Assembly: GCA_033439265.1 (NCBI GenBank)
Contig: JAVTVX010000024.1
Location: forward strand, 18,832,501 to 18,896,500
DNA length: 64,000 bases
Source: Dillenia suffruticosa
Taxonomy: Eukaryota > Streptophyta > Magnoliopsida > Dilleniales > Dilleniaceae
Reading direction: 5' to 3'
The translations under genes were made by a program, and so were the position numbers. Positions 23,470-35,220 of the stretch are shown piece by piece (positions within the stretch are counted from its first letter, which is position 1; the number at the start of each line of letters is the position of its first letter). Below the pieces are notes generated by a model, which was not told the origin of the DNA, made no database searches, and saw only the letters and a list, made by a program, of their open reading frames with translations.

Positions 23470-24883
23470 ATGCTACCTAGACGTGGTAAGAGAGATGCTA
23501 GATTCGCCTCACTTGAGGGTCTTATAGTGCCTGACACACTTAGGGCACCTGAGGTGCCACGAGTACCAAAGGTTGCTTCCTCTACTCGAGCACGCTCACC
23601 AGCGCCACCCCCAACACCTCCACCGGCTATTACAGTCGAGATTCCTCGACCACCACTCGATGCCTTGAAGCAGTGGCAGGAGTGGTACAGTAGATATGGG
23701 GCGCAGATGCCACCACCTCCACTACAGAGCCCAGCGACCGCACCTGTGGCCGTACCTGCTCCTTCGGCACTGATTCCTCCTTCGGTGGCGGGCCCTTCCG
23801 TTTCTACTCCGACCGATGAGACGTCGGCCACTTTGAGGCGCATTCACGAGCTCACTCAGTTGGTGAAAGAGTCTCGACAGCTCGGATGCACAGACTTTTC
23901 AGGATCCAGTGATGCAGTAACGGCGAAACACCGGATCAATAGGATCCGTAGGATCCTTACGGATTTGGGGTTGTCAGAGGAGCTCAGATTGAGAGTTGCT
24001 GAGAGACTTCTCGACGGAGATGTACTCTCGTGGTGGGAGGCTATCTGTGACAATGCTACATAGACCCTGCGGTGGGAGGATTTTCTACGAGAGTTCGACC
24101 GCAAGTAATTTACCCCGTTTCAGCAGGACCGGATGAGGACGGAGTTCCTGTACTTGCGCCAGGGGACGAGGTCAGTTTCAAAGTACGAGGCTGAACTTAG
24201 ACGACTAGCGGCCTTTGTCCCCGATATGGCTACATCGGCTCAGATGAGGTTCAATTTTGAAGATGGCCTCCAATTGAGCATCAGGAAGTATATGACGGTG
24301 ACTCCCTGTTTTACACTATCAGAGGTGATTGATTCAGCGTATCGGGCCGAAGAGATCGTCCGAGCGGAGGCTAGACAGAGGGAGAGTCACCAGAAGAGGA
24401 AGACTGGGTCACAGGGTGGACAGTCTTTGAAGAGGGGTAGAGGTTCTGGATATCCCGGAGGTTCTTCTAGCTACAGACCAGCAGCACCGGGACAGGGACC
24501 TCGACTACAAGGTTTTGAGACACCAGCCCCTAGTGTCTTTACACAGTCTACTACACAGAGACCGCTCTTCTGCAGTAGATGCAGTAGCCACCATGCCTTT
24601 GGGGCATGTAGAGTACCAGTTACTTGCTTCCAGTGTGGGAAGCAAGGTCACGTTAGAAGTGTCTGCCCCTATTTAGGTCGAGGAGGATTGACTTTACAGA
24701 GTCGTACTGATACGTCTGGCACAGGCCTATAGCGGGCACCTGCGCACTCAGCTCTTACCGCTTCCCGGACTGTAGCCGGGAGTAATACAGTGCCAGGATC
24801 GTCGCGACAGCAGCCTAGGGCCCAGGCTCATGCGTTTGCGATTACACAGGAGGACGCACAGGCAAACCATAATGTTATTATGG
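23470..24883 (+). pseudogene. gag: Chromovirus gag
   Basis: I start at the ATG 23470 (MLPRRGKRDAR), as in related gag proteins, rather than 21 bases upstream. A Pro/Ala-rich head is followed by the capsid-like part (SGSSDAVTAKHRINRIRRIL, then LLDGDVLSWWE), then FLYLRQGTRSVSKYEAELRR. A basic region leads to a CCHC zinc knuckle, CFQCGKQGHVRSVCP (about 24629-24673), that would bind element RNA. It is broken by in-frame stops at 24061, at about 24106 and at 24730. The frame then runs on through AFAITQEDAQANHNVIM to the gag-pol joint at 24883. Intact protein would form the virus-like particle. Confidence 0.9.
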
Positions 24884-25006
24884 GTAATCCTCCCGCAGAC
24901 CCCTCAGTGTAGTACTTTTGTTGTACTTTCTGTATGATTTTTTTTTGTATATCATGATGTCGATGTACAGTTTTGACTAGTTAAAACTCTCGAAACTTAA
25001 CTAGTT

Positions 25007-25048
<42 letters not shown>

Positions 25049-25100
25049 GTTCACTTTTTCTTCGTATTTTAAATTCTGTTGATCTTTTTCTTACTTTTAG
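24884..25100 (+). other. Intron-like interval between gag and pol
   Basis: A 217-bp AT-rich, stop-filled interval beginning gtaatcc and ending ttcttacttttag, so it has GT...AG ends and a pyrimidine tract. Joining 24883 to 25101 keeps one frame across gag and protease, and gives the family-like passage NHNVIM-G-TMRIF...LIDTG without gap. It holds an (AT)n run at about 25011-25047. Splicing is inferred, not shown. An insertion with a gta direct repeat at its edges is the alternative. Confidence 0.55.
25011..25047. repeat. (AT)n microsatellite
   Basis: About 18 AT units inside the interval between gag and pol; probably a later expansion. Confidence 0.9.
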
Positions 25101-28100
25101 GTACCATGCGAATATTCGATATTGACGCCAGTATTCTTATAGATACCGGTTTGAATTTTTCCTATGTGAGTGACACGTTCGCTCGCTATTTTGATAGACC
25201 TCTCTCGCCACTTGATGAGGAGATTATGATAGTCACTCCTCTTGACAAGCATATCATTCGAGATACAGTCTATAAGGGTTGTGAGGTCAGTATTGGGGAG
25301 GTGATATTAGAAGCAGATCTAATTCCGCTCCCTATCACGGATTTTGATGCCATCCTAGGGATGGATTGGCTGAGTTTACACCGAGCTTCCGTGGATTGCT
25401 TCACGAAGGAAGTTGAGTTTCGGAGGTCCGGACAGCCACCGTTAGTACTCCGGGGTGAGAGACGAGTATTGCCCCACAGCATTATATCTGTTATGAAGGC
25501 CAGACGCTTGGTACGCCATGGTTGTATGGCTTATCTGGCTTATATTGTCGACACCACCGTTGAGGGACCGAGGCTTGAAGATGTCCTTGTGGTGCAGGAA
25601 TTTCCAGATGTGTTCCCCGAGGAGTTTCTTGGATTACCACCAGTTCGGGAGTTCGATTTCAAGATTGATCTAGTACCGGAGACCAATCCTATTTCTATTC
25701 CGCCATACAGAATGGCGCCTGTTGAACTGAGAAAGCTTAAAACTCAGTTACAAGAACTTCTAGACAAGGGGTTTATTCGCCCGAGCACCTCACCTTGGGG
25801 CGCTCCGGTACTGTTTGTAAAGAAAAAGGATGGTACATTTCGGCTTTGTGTGGATTACAGGCAATTGAATAAAGCCACCATAAAAAATAGATATCCCCTG
25901 CAACGTATAGATGATTTGTTTGATCAGCTGTAGGGAGCCAGGGTTTTCTCTAAGATTGATCTCCGTTCGGGTTATCATCGTTGAGAATTCGGGCCGAAGA
26001 TGTGCCCAAGACAGCTTTTTGTACCCGATACGACCATTACGCATTTTTAGTCAGCCGTTTGGACTGACTAATGCCCCAGCTACTTTTATGGATCTGATGA
26101 ACCGAGTTTTTCACGACTACTTGGATCGGTTCGTCATCGTATTCATCGATGACATCTTGATATATTCACGGAGGGATGAAGATCATGTTCAGCACCTTCG
26201 GGCGGTATTGCAGATACTCCGTGAGAAGCAGCTATATGCCAAATTCCCGAAATGTGAGTTTTGGTTAAGACAAATTGAATTCTTGGGGCACATTGTCTCC
26301 GCGGAGGGTATTTATGTTAATCCGCGGAAGGTAAAGGCTATAGTGAAGTGGGAGCAGCCATGAACAGTTACCGAGATTCGTAGTTTCCTTGGTTTGGCCG
26401 GATATTATCACAGATTTGTAAAGAGATTCTCCTGGATAGCTGCTCCGTTGTCGAGATTGACTCAGAAGGGGGTTAAGTTTGTTTGGGATGATCGTTGTGA
26501 GGCGAGCTTCCAGGAGCTAAAACAACGGTTGACATCCGCTCCTATATTAGCCCTTCTTACTAGTAGTCGGGAGTATACAGTGTACAGTGATGCTAGCCGA
26601 CAGGGATTGGGTTGTGTTCTAATACAGGATGGTCGGGTTATTGTATATGTCTCGCGACAGCTGAAGAAACACGAGATTAATTACCCGACACATGATTTGG
26701 AGTTGGTAGCCATAGTCTTCGTATTGAAGATATAGCGGCATTATCTTTATGGGGTGACCTGCAGGGTATTTACAGATCACAGGAGTTTGAAATATCTATT
26801 TACCCAAAAGGAGCTAAATTTGAGACAGAGGAGATGGTTAGAACTCCTCAAAGATTATGACCTCATTATTGACTACCATCCGGGCAAGGCGAATGTTGTA
26901 GCAGATGCCTTGAGTTGGAAGTCAGCATCATCCTCACAGTCGACAGAGAAAGCCTACGTTTCTTGTTTAGTGGGACTCCGAGGCTTAGGAGTCAGTTTGA
27001 CTAACGATGATCAAGGAGGCTTACTAGCTAGATTTGAGGTTAGGCCGACTTTGTTCGACCGTATCAGAGAGCTCCAGAGTACAGATAAGGAGATTCAGAG
27101 TTTTGCGGATAGAGTCCGCAGAGCTGAGGGCGGAGACTTCAGAGTCCGTGATGATGGACTCATGGTATTTAGAGATAGACTGTGTGTCCCGGCTGATAGT
27201 GATCTTCGATGTGCTATCCTTGAGGAAGCACATTTTTCTGCATATGCTATGCATCTCGGGGGTACGAAGATCTACCGGACCATCAGAGGTAGCTATTGGT
27301 GGTCAGGCATGAAGAGGGATATAGCAGAGTTTGTGACACGATGCTTGGTGTGCCAGTAGGTGAAGGCCGAGCATCAGCGTCCAGCGGACACACTGCAGCC
27401 TCTTCCCATTCCTGAGTGGAAATGTGAGCATATTACTATGGACTTCATGATGGGGTTGCCGCAGACTTCTACAAGGCATGATGCGATTTGGGTGATTGTC
27501 GATCGACTCACCAAATCTGCACATTTTATCCTTATCCAATGTGACTATTCCTTAAAGGTGTTGGCACGTCTCTACATTGATACCGTAGTTCGGCTTCACG
27601 GGGTGCCTATGTCGATTGTTTCAGATAGGGACCCCAGGTTCACATCTAGGTTTTGGCCCAAGTTACAGGAGGCATTGGGTACTAGATTGAATTTCAGTAC
27701 AGCATATCATCCTCAGACGGACAGCCAGTCTGAGAGGACCATTCAGACCCTTGAGGACATGCTGAGGGCATATGTGATGGATTTCCGGGATAGTTGGGAT
27801 CGGCACCTTCCACTGGTCGAATTCGCATATAATAACAGTTATCAAGCCAGTATAGAGATGCCCCTGTATGAGGCACTATATGGCAGGAAGTGCCGCACCC
27901 CGATATGCTGGGATGAGGTCGGAGAGCGACGTCTCAGCAACATTTAGTTGATTAAACAAACAAAAGATAAAGTTAAGGTTATCCGTGAGCGGATGAAAGC
28001 CGCCCAGGACAGACAGAAGACGTATGCTGATCGTAGGCGGCGACCTCTTGAGTTTGCTACGAGAGATATGGTTTTCTTGAGGATATCTCCTTGGAAGGGA

Positions 28101-28481
28101 GTTATACGGTTCAGGTAGCGGGGCAAGTTAAGCCCCAGATATATTGGGTCCTTCCGTATCCTTGAAAGGGTCGGGAGTGTGGCATATAGATTGGAGCTGC
28201 CAGATGAACTATCCCGTATTCACGACGTATTCCATGTCTCAGTACTCAGGAAATACTTGATCGATCCTTCTCATATACTTGAACCTCTACCTCTTGAGTT
28301 ACAAGAGGACCTTAGTCTTCTAGTTCAGCCCGTGGCTATTCTAGATCGACAAGTCAGGAAGCTGCGGAGTAAGGAAATTTCATTAGTCAAAGTTTTGTGG
28401 AGAAATGATCAGGTCACGAAGGAGACTTGGGAGCCCGAGGAGGCTATGAGGAGTCAGTACCCCCATTTATTTACAGTTTAG
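25101..28481 (+). pseudogene. pol: Chromovirus pol (protease, RT, RNase H, integrase, chromodomain)
   Basis: Order of domains: aspartic protease with LIDTG at about 25136-25150 and AILGMDWL; reverse transcriptase with [12 protein letters not shown] and catalytic FIDDILIYS (about 26142); RNase H with [15 protein letters not shown] and [10 protein letters not shown]; integrase with an HHCC finger ([11 protein letters not shown] ... RCLVCQ) and the acidic triad in [20 protein letters not shown] and [10 protein letters not shown]; then a chromodomain (VKVLWRNDQVTKETWEPEE, about 28385-28445). The product would copy the RNA to DNA and insert it, with the chromodomain guiding to heterochromatin. Breaks: stops at about 25930, 26361, 26733, 27358, 27945 and 28116, and two frameshifts near 25980 and 26050 that hide RT motifs between them. 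Most stops fit CAG to TAG or CGA to TGA change. Confidence 0.95.
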
Positions 28482-28511
28482 TCTTCTTTTAGTTTTGAGG
28501 ACGAAACTTGA

Positions 28512-28529
28512 TTTTAGGGGGTTAGAAAA
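28512..28529 (+). promoter_or_regulatory. Polypurine tract before the 3' LTR
   Basis: ttttagggggttagaaaa sits directly before the 3' LTR; it would prime plus-strand DNA synthesis. Only partly purine, so moderately sure. Confidence 0.6.
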
Positions 28530-28640
28530 TGTAACATCAGAAGGAAAAAAAAAAGAATATCGGGATTGGGGCTAAAAGCCCCGGTCTCTCTTTTTCCCTC
28601 TCCCAATCACTCTTTTTCCCTCTCTTTCTCTCTCTTTCTT

Positions 28641-28675
<35 letters not shown>

Positions 28676-30845
28676 TTCTCCTCTCCCTTCCGCCACCCAC
28701 CGCGGCTGCTCCACTTTCCTCCCGCGATCACCGCCGCTGCAGCGCCTCCTCCCTCCTCACGTGAGCGCGCGGTCAGCCAGTAAGCAGTGCCTCACCTCCT
28801 GCACAGCGCGCACTCGCGCGATCTCCCAAGAGCAGCGCGCAACCCAGCGCGGGCCAGCGCGCTACCCCTGCTCGAGCCAACGCACGATCTCCCACGAGCC
28901 CAATGCGCTACCCCTGCTCGAGCCAGCGCGCGATCTCCCACGAGCCGAGCGCACGACCCAGCGCGAGCCAGAACGAGACACAGCGCGCGACACAGCGCGC
29001 AACACAGCGCGCGAGCCAGCGTGCGACACCTACGCGAGCCAGCGCGACCCTCTGTGCGAGCGTGAGCCCTAGCCTGTGAACGGGCCAGCCCACCAGCCGC
29101 GAGGCCCACCAGGCCCGCAAACCCCCAGGCCCGCAAGCCCATTGAGGCCCGCAGCCCACTGAAGGCCACTGCGACCCGCGGCTAGCAGCCCGAGATGGCC
29201 TGTGACATTCTGCGAGTCCCTACGAAGGTTTTAGACCCAATCGACGGGCGAACGAAAGCTAGATCTGAGATCCGAGGAACCCTAGGTGAGAGAAATACAC
29301 CCACTTCGAAATTTGAATAAAGTTTTGTTGATAAAATCCCTTATTAGGTTTTATTTGATATAAAATTTGATGATTTGATTAGATTTGTCTTTTGGAGAGT
29401 CGTTGAAAAATATGGAGTGATCACCCTCCCTAGATATGTGAGTGGAACTCTAATCTCTTGCATAAAATAGTAAAACGTGTTTTCTGCCGTGTTTTCGATA
29501 AAACATGCTTTGATATGCATTCGTTTGACGTATGATATTAAATTTAAAAAACCTATTTTGTGATTATTGGAGTGTCTTGAAATATATTTATAATAACTAT
29601 TCATCCATGGTTTGAAATTAAATAATAATTGTGCCATTACTTGAAAATGTATAAATTTCATTTTATATCGTTGCATTGATATATTGTTTTGAAATGAATT
29701 GATGAGACGTATTGGTACGTAAATTTAAAATGTTTTTTTGATGAACTATGTAGGTTGGATGCCCACTATTTATGCGATGATGTGATGTTACTTGTGGAAC
29801 GTTGTGCCCTTTTGTGATACTATGATGATCCGTAGCTACGAAGGGCGTTTGTAGAGGCACGGGTTGCTCGGATACGTTTCTGTAGGAGGTATCCGGAGAC
29901 GTCATTTATTCTAAAGGCTATAGGCACGGCCGGTTGAACCCACGTAAGGGGAGGACGTGTGTGACGCCACCGTCTAGCACCGGGTGGGGTCCTATACACG
30001 TTGATGAGTTAGCCCCAGCGAACTCATGGCCAGCGTCGAGGTAGAGAGCGTTTTAAAGTCTATGCATAATAAAACCCCCGATATGCCTGTCCTTGGTCTC
30101 GGTTGACCTTTGCCAGAATCATTTTTGGATCGCTCTGATATTACTTGATTTTAAATGGATGAATACATACTTGTTAACGTGTGATTGATTAAATAATTTC
30201 AATTGCTAAACATATCATGTTTTGATACGAAATGTAAATTCTTGATTCGAAATATTGTTGTTTGACACTCCAATGGTTCACCCACACTATTTATGCTTGA
30301 TATTATCCCCCTCACCCACTGAGTATCTTCCCATGATACTCACCCCTCTCTTTTCCTTCCTCAAACAGGTTTATTGTGATAGAGCGACGTTACAGGCTCT
30401 AGAGCGGATTTGGTGTTTACAACGGTGAGATTTACTTTAAATAGAAATATGAACTCTTAATTTAGTTTCGACCCTGCGAGGTCTTGACATTGAGATCCGT
30501 AGTTGGCCGTGTACTTATTTTGGGATGATTGTATAATTTAACTCTCATATTTCTTTTGCATTGAGGCGATTGTACGTATTTGAGTATTACTTGGGAGAAT
30601 TATTGTATCTTTCATAAAATTTAGATCCGTTCGGTGTGGCGACTGTTCATGCTCTAGTTGGCCATGACAATAGAGGTCTATGGCTAGCACTGCTAGAAAC
30701 TTGTAGCCTTGCATTGTTCTGGATGCTGACGGTGGTGTTTGTTGATTTTGGAGAGACTGGGATAGTCATTTATTTAAATTAAGGTTGATTGCCGGCATCC
30801 AAGGGCAACAGGCGGCTGTTCACGATCCTGGTTTGGGGCGTGACA
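28530..30845 (+). repeat. Chromovirus 3' LTR
   Basis: 2316 bp, tgtaacatcag...ggcgtgaca. Compared with the 5' LTR it has a longer GC-rich repeat stretch (about 28800-29050) and lacks about 90 bp near 30790. At several variable sites (gctctagtt, ggatgctg, gatcctgg) it agrees with repeat copy 2 rather than copies 1 and 3. Confidence 0.92.
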
Positions 30846-31133
30846 AACACCGTTGAATCGGGCGAGGGGGAGGACCCTCCCCCGTGGGCCTCGGCGACGT
30901 CCTTCGCCAGGGCCCGTGGGGGAGGGAGCCTCCCCCATCCAGATCCAGCAGTGCTACCGCTGGATCGGGGGAAGGAGGATCCCCCCTTCGTCGCCTCGGC
31001 AACCGAAGGAGAGGGCCGTCCCCTCCCTGGATCTGGCTGCTTGCGGCCTGATCGGGGAGGGGAAACCGGCCCCTCCTAAGATCCAGCCACTGCTGCCCCT
31101 CCCCCACCAAGATTCGGTGGCATTGCCGTAGGA
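30846..31133. repeat. GC-rich block of CACTA-2, right part
   Basis: After the duplicated aacac, a series of GC-rich palindromes at about 50-60-bp spacing: gggggaggaccctccccc (30867-30884), gggggagggagcctccccc (about 30919-30937), gggggaaggaggatcccccc and others, separated by atccag/ctggatc-type words. Open frames across it on both strands are composition artefacts. It is followed by a (GA)n run at about 31139-31168. Confidence 0.75.
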
Positions 31134-31138
31134 TCTAA

Positions 31139-31168
31139 AGAGAGAAAGAGAGAGAGAGAGAGAGAGAG
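31139..31168. repeat. (GA)n microsatellite
   Basis: agagagaaagagagagagagagagagagag, next to the GC-rich block of CACTA-2. Confidence 0.9.
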
Positions 31169-31254
31169 TACCTCCTTTCATCTTGAACCCGTGAGAGAGA
31201 TGGAGAGGCACTGTGGGGAAGAGAGGGACATTGTCCACAGAAGGAAGAATTTTG

Positions 31255-33560
31255 TTTTAAAAATTTCAGCGACAAATAAACTTTCGTTGCTAAAATTGGT
31301 AACAAATTTCATGTTTGTCGCTGAATTTAGCGACAAATTTGTAATTTGTTACTGAAATCAGTGACAAATTTTATATTTGTCACTAAATCAGCGACAAATT
31401 TGGTATTTGTCGCTAAATCAGCAATAAATTAGGTATTTGTCGCTGAAATCAGTGACAAAATTTTTTTTGTCGTTGCATTCAACAGAACGAAGAATATGTT
31501 TTGAAAAATTCAATGACAAAATCGGCGGCAAAGAGACTTTCGTCGCTCATATCAGCGACGAATTTTATATTCATCACTGAAATCTGCGACAAATTTTGCT
31601 TTTGTCGCTAAAATTGCACAGAATACAATTTGTTTTAAAAATTCAGCGAAAAATTTTATTTTTGTCACTGAAATTAGCGACAAATTGGATATTTGTCGCT
31701 GAAATTAGCGACAAAATTCGTTTTTGTTGCTGAAATCAGCGACAAATTTGGTATTTGTCGCTAAAATCTGTGACAAAAGTTTTTGGTTTCTAAAATTGCA
31801 CAGATTGAAAAAATTTGTTTCAAAATTCAGCGACTAATATTATTTTCTTCGCTGAAATCAGTGATGATACCTTAGTTGGTTGCAGAAATCAGCAACGAAC
31901 CCTTGGTTCGTCATAGAAATCAGTGACAAATTTTTTTTTTTGTCGCTAAAAATGCACAGAATACAATTTGTTTTAAAAATTTAGCGACAAATTTTATTTT
32001 TGTCACTAAAATCAGCGACAAATTGGGTATTTGTCGCTGAAATCAGTGACAAAATTTTTTTTGTCGCTAAAATTGCAAACGGAGAATTGGATTTAAAAAT
32101 TCAGTGATGAAATCAGCAACAAATAAACTTTCGTCGCTAAAATCAGCGACAAAATTCGTTTTTGTCACTGAAATAAGCGACAAATTTGGTTTTTGTCGCT
32201 GAAATCTACGACAAAAAGTTTTTGGTCGCTAACATTGCACAGATTGAAAAATTTTGTTTTCAAATTCAGTGACAAAGATTATTTTCGTTGCTGAAATCAA
32301 CGACGATACCTTAGTTGGTTGCAGAAATCAGCGACGAACCCTTGGTTTGTCACAAAAATCTGCGACGAACTAGGGTTTAGTCGCTGAAATCAGCGACGAA
32401 CTTGATTATTGGTCGCAAATGTGCAACCAATATTTTTTTTGGTCGCAAAATTGGTGATGATAAATTTTGGTTGGTCGGTAATTCAGCGACGAAAAAGTAT
32501 TTTTGTTGGAAATCTGCGACAATGTTTGCAATGAAATTTTAAATTTTTCCACAGATTTAACTGAAACACTTTAATTTCCTCTATTAAACTGCTAAATGAG
32601 ATACAAAATATTAATTACTAAATTAATAACATTAAATAACAAAATTATAAATATAGATATTTTTATCTTGTTAATTATACTTAACATTCTTTACATATTG
32701 ATAAACGTATAATGCCTTCAATGTCGATCATTATTAAATTCATTTGTTTATATCGATAAAATTTACTACCACAAACAATAGTAATTAATTACAATTTTTT
32801 ATATAAAATGACAAATAAATAAGCATTATTATTATGAAAAGTTATTATGACAAGAGAATACTCATTCATTATGTATCGAAAATCGATTTCATTATTTTAA
32901 AAATGTTAAAAAATTGGAACAATTTGAAAAAGTTACATATGTAAGTGAAGGAGCAATCGATTTATAATAGGAAGAAGAGAATTAAATCTATTAGCGACGA
33001 ATTTATCAATAAATAACTCGATTGTGGCCAATCAGCAACAAATTTAGCGACAACTTTTAAAAATTTTGCGACGGGAAGTGTATTGTTGCTATTTAGCGAC
33101 AAATATGCCGATCAATTTTTTTTCGTCATACTATTAGCAACGAATTCTAATTTTTGTTGCACATTTAGCGACAAAGAAATTTTTTTTTATTGCAAATTAG
33201 CGAAAAATTTTGTGATTAAAACATATTGTTGCTAATTTAGTACCGAATTAATTTTTGGTCACAAATTTAGCGACGAAATTATGTTTTGTCACTAAATTCG
33301 CGACGAACCTTTTTTTTTTGTTGCACATTTAGCGACAAATTCGGAATTTGTCACAAAATTAGCGATGAATTCGGAATTCGTGGCAAAATTAGCTACGAAT
33401 TTCGAAATTTATCGTAAAATTAGTGACAAATTTTCAGTCGTCGCTAAATTAGCTACGACTATTTTTTCGTCGCAAATTTCGTTGCAAATAGCGATGAAAA
33501 AATTTTTCGTCGCAAAATAGCAACAAAAAAAATTTATCGCTAAATTTCGTTACAAAAACC
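31255..33560. repeat. CACTA-2 right subterminal array (GCGACAAATTT type)
   Basis: Some 2.3 kb of alternating gcgacaaattt / aatttgtcgc words in both orientations. A larger repeat of about 300 bp starts with ttgcacaga(atacaatttg) at about 31613, 31796, 31948 and 32235. A 400-bp AT-rich gap (32550-32970) interrupts it. It is more than twice as long as the left array. Confidence 0.85.
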
Positions 33561-33576
33561 GTGTTTTTTTGTAGTG

Positions 33577-33660
33577 GATGAACAATGTTCTTATACATAA
33601 TACTATGCATGCTGGAGTAGACGGTGAGATGAATTGATGAATCTGGTTAATGAAGTAAGA
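33577..33660 (+). pseudogene. C-terminal end of the CACTA-1 tnpA-like gene
   Basis: Continues the frame interrupted at 13893 once one copy of gat is removed, and corresponds to 58345-58398 in CACTA-3 (there NVLMHDARLID, here NVLIHNT). It ends at a TGA near 33637. Confidence 0.65.
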
Positions 33661-34189
33661 CTTATTGTAGTGTTCAGGTATGAATGTTATTTTTTCCGTT
33701 TTTACCATAATATTACTAATTTTATTTTTGTCTTTGAATAATAATCCAAATTATTTGTATTGTTAAATTTCTCCAATACCATATGCTAAGAGTGCATATA
33801 AAAGCTAACAATCATCATCACCCCCCGACTCTATCCTAAAAGATAATATTTTCATTTACAACCATTTTTTACAATGTACCATGTAATTATATTAATTTTA
33901 CTATTACTTTTTATGAATAGATTGACGTGAAGAAATGTGCATAAAGTTAGTTATCTGCTTAGTTTTGAAGTCAGGAATGTACCTTTAAATTGTGATGGTA
34001 ACATTTTTTTTATCGAAATGAATATTTTTTGTTTGAGCATCTTAAAAGCCATGTAGTTGTGGAATGCAATCTTTTTTTTTTTGTCTTTGTATGTATCCGT
34101 TAATCATTCTCACATATTAATACAATCCAACAAGAATTATGTTTATATTATTTTTGTAGTTTCTTTTACAGTCTCTACACCATCTTAAA
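33661..34189. other. CACTA-1 spacer between tnpA-like gene and right array
   Basis: Matches 58400-59010 of CACTA-3 in patches (for example aaccatcatcatcacc-type and ttttcatttacaac words). Probably 3' untranslated sequence and introns. No further coding sequence was recognised. Confidence 0.45.
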
Positions 34190-35220
34190 AAACCATCACT
34201 ATTAATGTCATATGTAATCCGACGATAAAATGTATTAACATTTCCCAATACTTGTGATGATAACCGTTTTCCTAACATTATGATAACTGACGATAAAAAA
34301 TAATAATTTTTTCTAACACTTGTGATAAGTGATGATACAAGGTAGCACGTTTTCTAACACTTGTGGAAACCAATGATACAATGCAATAATTTATACTAAT
34401 ATAAAAGACAATAATTTTTCCTAACCCTTTTCTAACCAATGAGAAAAGGTAGTGACCTTTCAAACACTTGAGGTAACTAACAATAAAAGCAGTAAGATTT
34501 TCTGATACTTGTAGTAACCGATGATACAAGATAGTAAATTATATTAAGATATGTAGTTACTAATGATAAAAGTTATTTTCTAACCATTTTCTAACGGACG
34601 ATAAAAGATAGTAACATTTTCTGACACTTGTGGTAACCGATGATATAAGGTAATAACTTATACTAGTATATGTGGTAACCGATGATAAAAATTAGTAATA
34701 TTTTCTAAACCTTTTCTAATCTATGATTAAAGGGAGTAACATTTCCTATGGTAACTGATGATACAAGATAGTAATTTATGCTAAGACATGTGATAACTGA
34801 TAATAAATAACTACAACTTTTCTCAATACTTTTTTAACCGATGATAATAAAATATAGTAATTTTTCTTAACACTTGTGGTAACAACAATAAAAGGTAATC
34901 ACATTTCCTAACACTTGTATAACTGACGATAAAATGGCAGTTCCTAACACATATGGTATTCGATGATAAAAGTTATTAACATTTACTAACACTTGTGGTA
35001 ATCGACGATAAATGATAGTAACATTTCTTAATATATGTGGTAACCAAAGATAAATAGCAGTAATATTTCTTAACAGTTATAGTAACTGATGATAAAAAAT
35101 AGTAACAATTCGTAATACATGTGGTAACCGATAATAAAAGGTAACAACTTTTACCAACGTTTTTAAATTGATGATAAAAGGTAGTAAGTTTTACAAACAT
35201 TTTTCTAATTGTCAATGTAG
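34190..35220. repeat. CACTA-1 right subterminal array (GGTAACCGATGATAAAA type)
   Basis: About 20 diverged copies of a roughly 45-bp unit: cttgtggtaaccgatgataaaa...tagtaacattttctaac. The word differs from that of the left array (GTGATAAC), so the two ends of the element are distinguishable. CACTA-3 has the same array at about 59020-59900. Confidence 0.82.

Larger units (their letters stand above)
18930..30845 (+). mobile_element. Ty3/gypsy chromovirus (Tekay/Del-like), 11.9 kb
   Basis: LTRs 18930-21251 and 28530-30845 both begin tgtaaca and end gcgtgaca. The perfect 5-bp TSD aacac is at 18925-18929 and 30846-30850. The initiator-tRNA-Met PBS, gag with zinc knuckle, protease, RT, RNase H, integrase and a C-terminal chromodomain follow in the gypsy order. 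Long LTRs of 2.3 kb and a group II-like chromodomain suggest the Tekay/Del clade. Odd features are a triplicated LTR-end plus PBS segment and an intron-like interval between gag and pol. Stops, two RT frameshifts and visible LTR divergence show an old, inactive copy. Confidence 0.95.
13894..33576 (-). mobile_element. CACTA-2: CACTA transposon nested in CACTA-1, itself carrying a chromovirus
   Basis: Starts CACTACAAAAAAAACAGG at 13894 and ends gtgtttttttgtagtg at 33576. The TSD gat lies at 13891-13893 and 33577-33579. Both ends carry arrays of gcgacgaattt / aattcgtcgc motifs. Genes run on the - strand: a remnant of a transposase N-terminal domain (17590-17950) and a Transposase_24-like gene (15178-17305). 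A GC-rich block just upstream of these genes was split by the chromovirus at 18930-30845. Net length without that insertion is about 7.8 kb. It belongs to a different CACTA subfamily from CACTA-1, but shares terminal and subterminal motifs with CACTA-4 and CACTA-5. Confidence 0.93.

Noticed and set aside
24884..25100. Gag-pol interval as a MITE insertion with gta duplication
   Set aside because: No terminal inverted repeats found, whereas GT...AG ends and in-frame joining fit an intron; kept only as the alternative.
30789..31131. Overlapping open frames of 90-100 residues on both strands
   Set aside because: They lie in the GC-rich palindromic block of CACTA-2 and across its joint with the LTR; no family similarity.
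30846..31133. GC-rich region as a CpG-island promoter of a host gene
   Set aside because: It is inside CACTA-2 (between its TSD-bounded ends), and no host exon follows.
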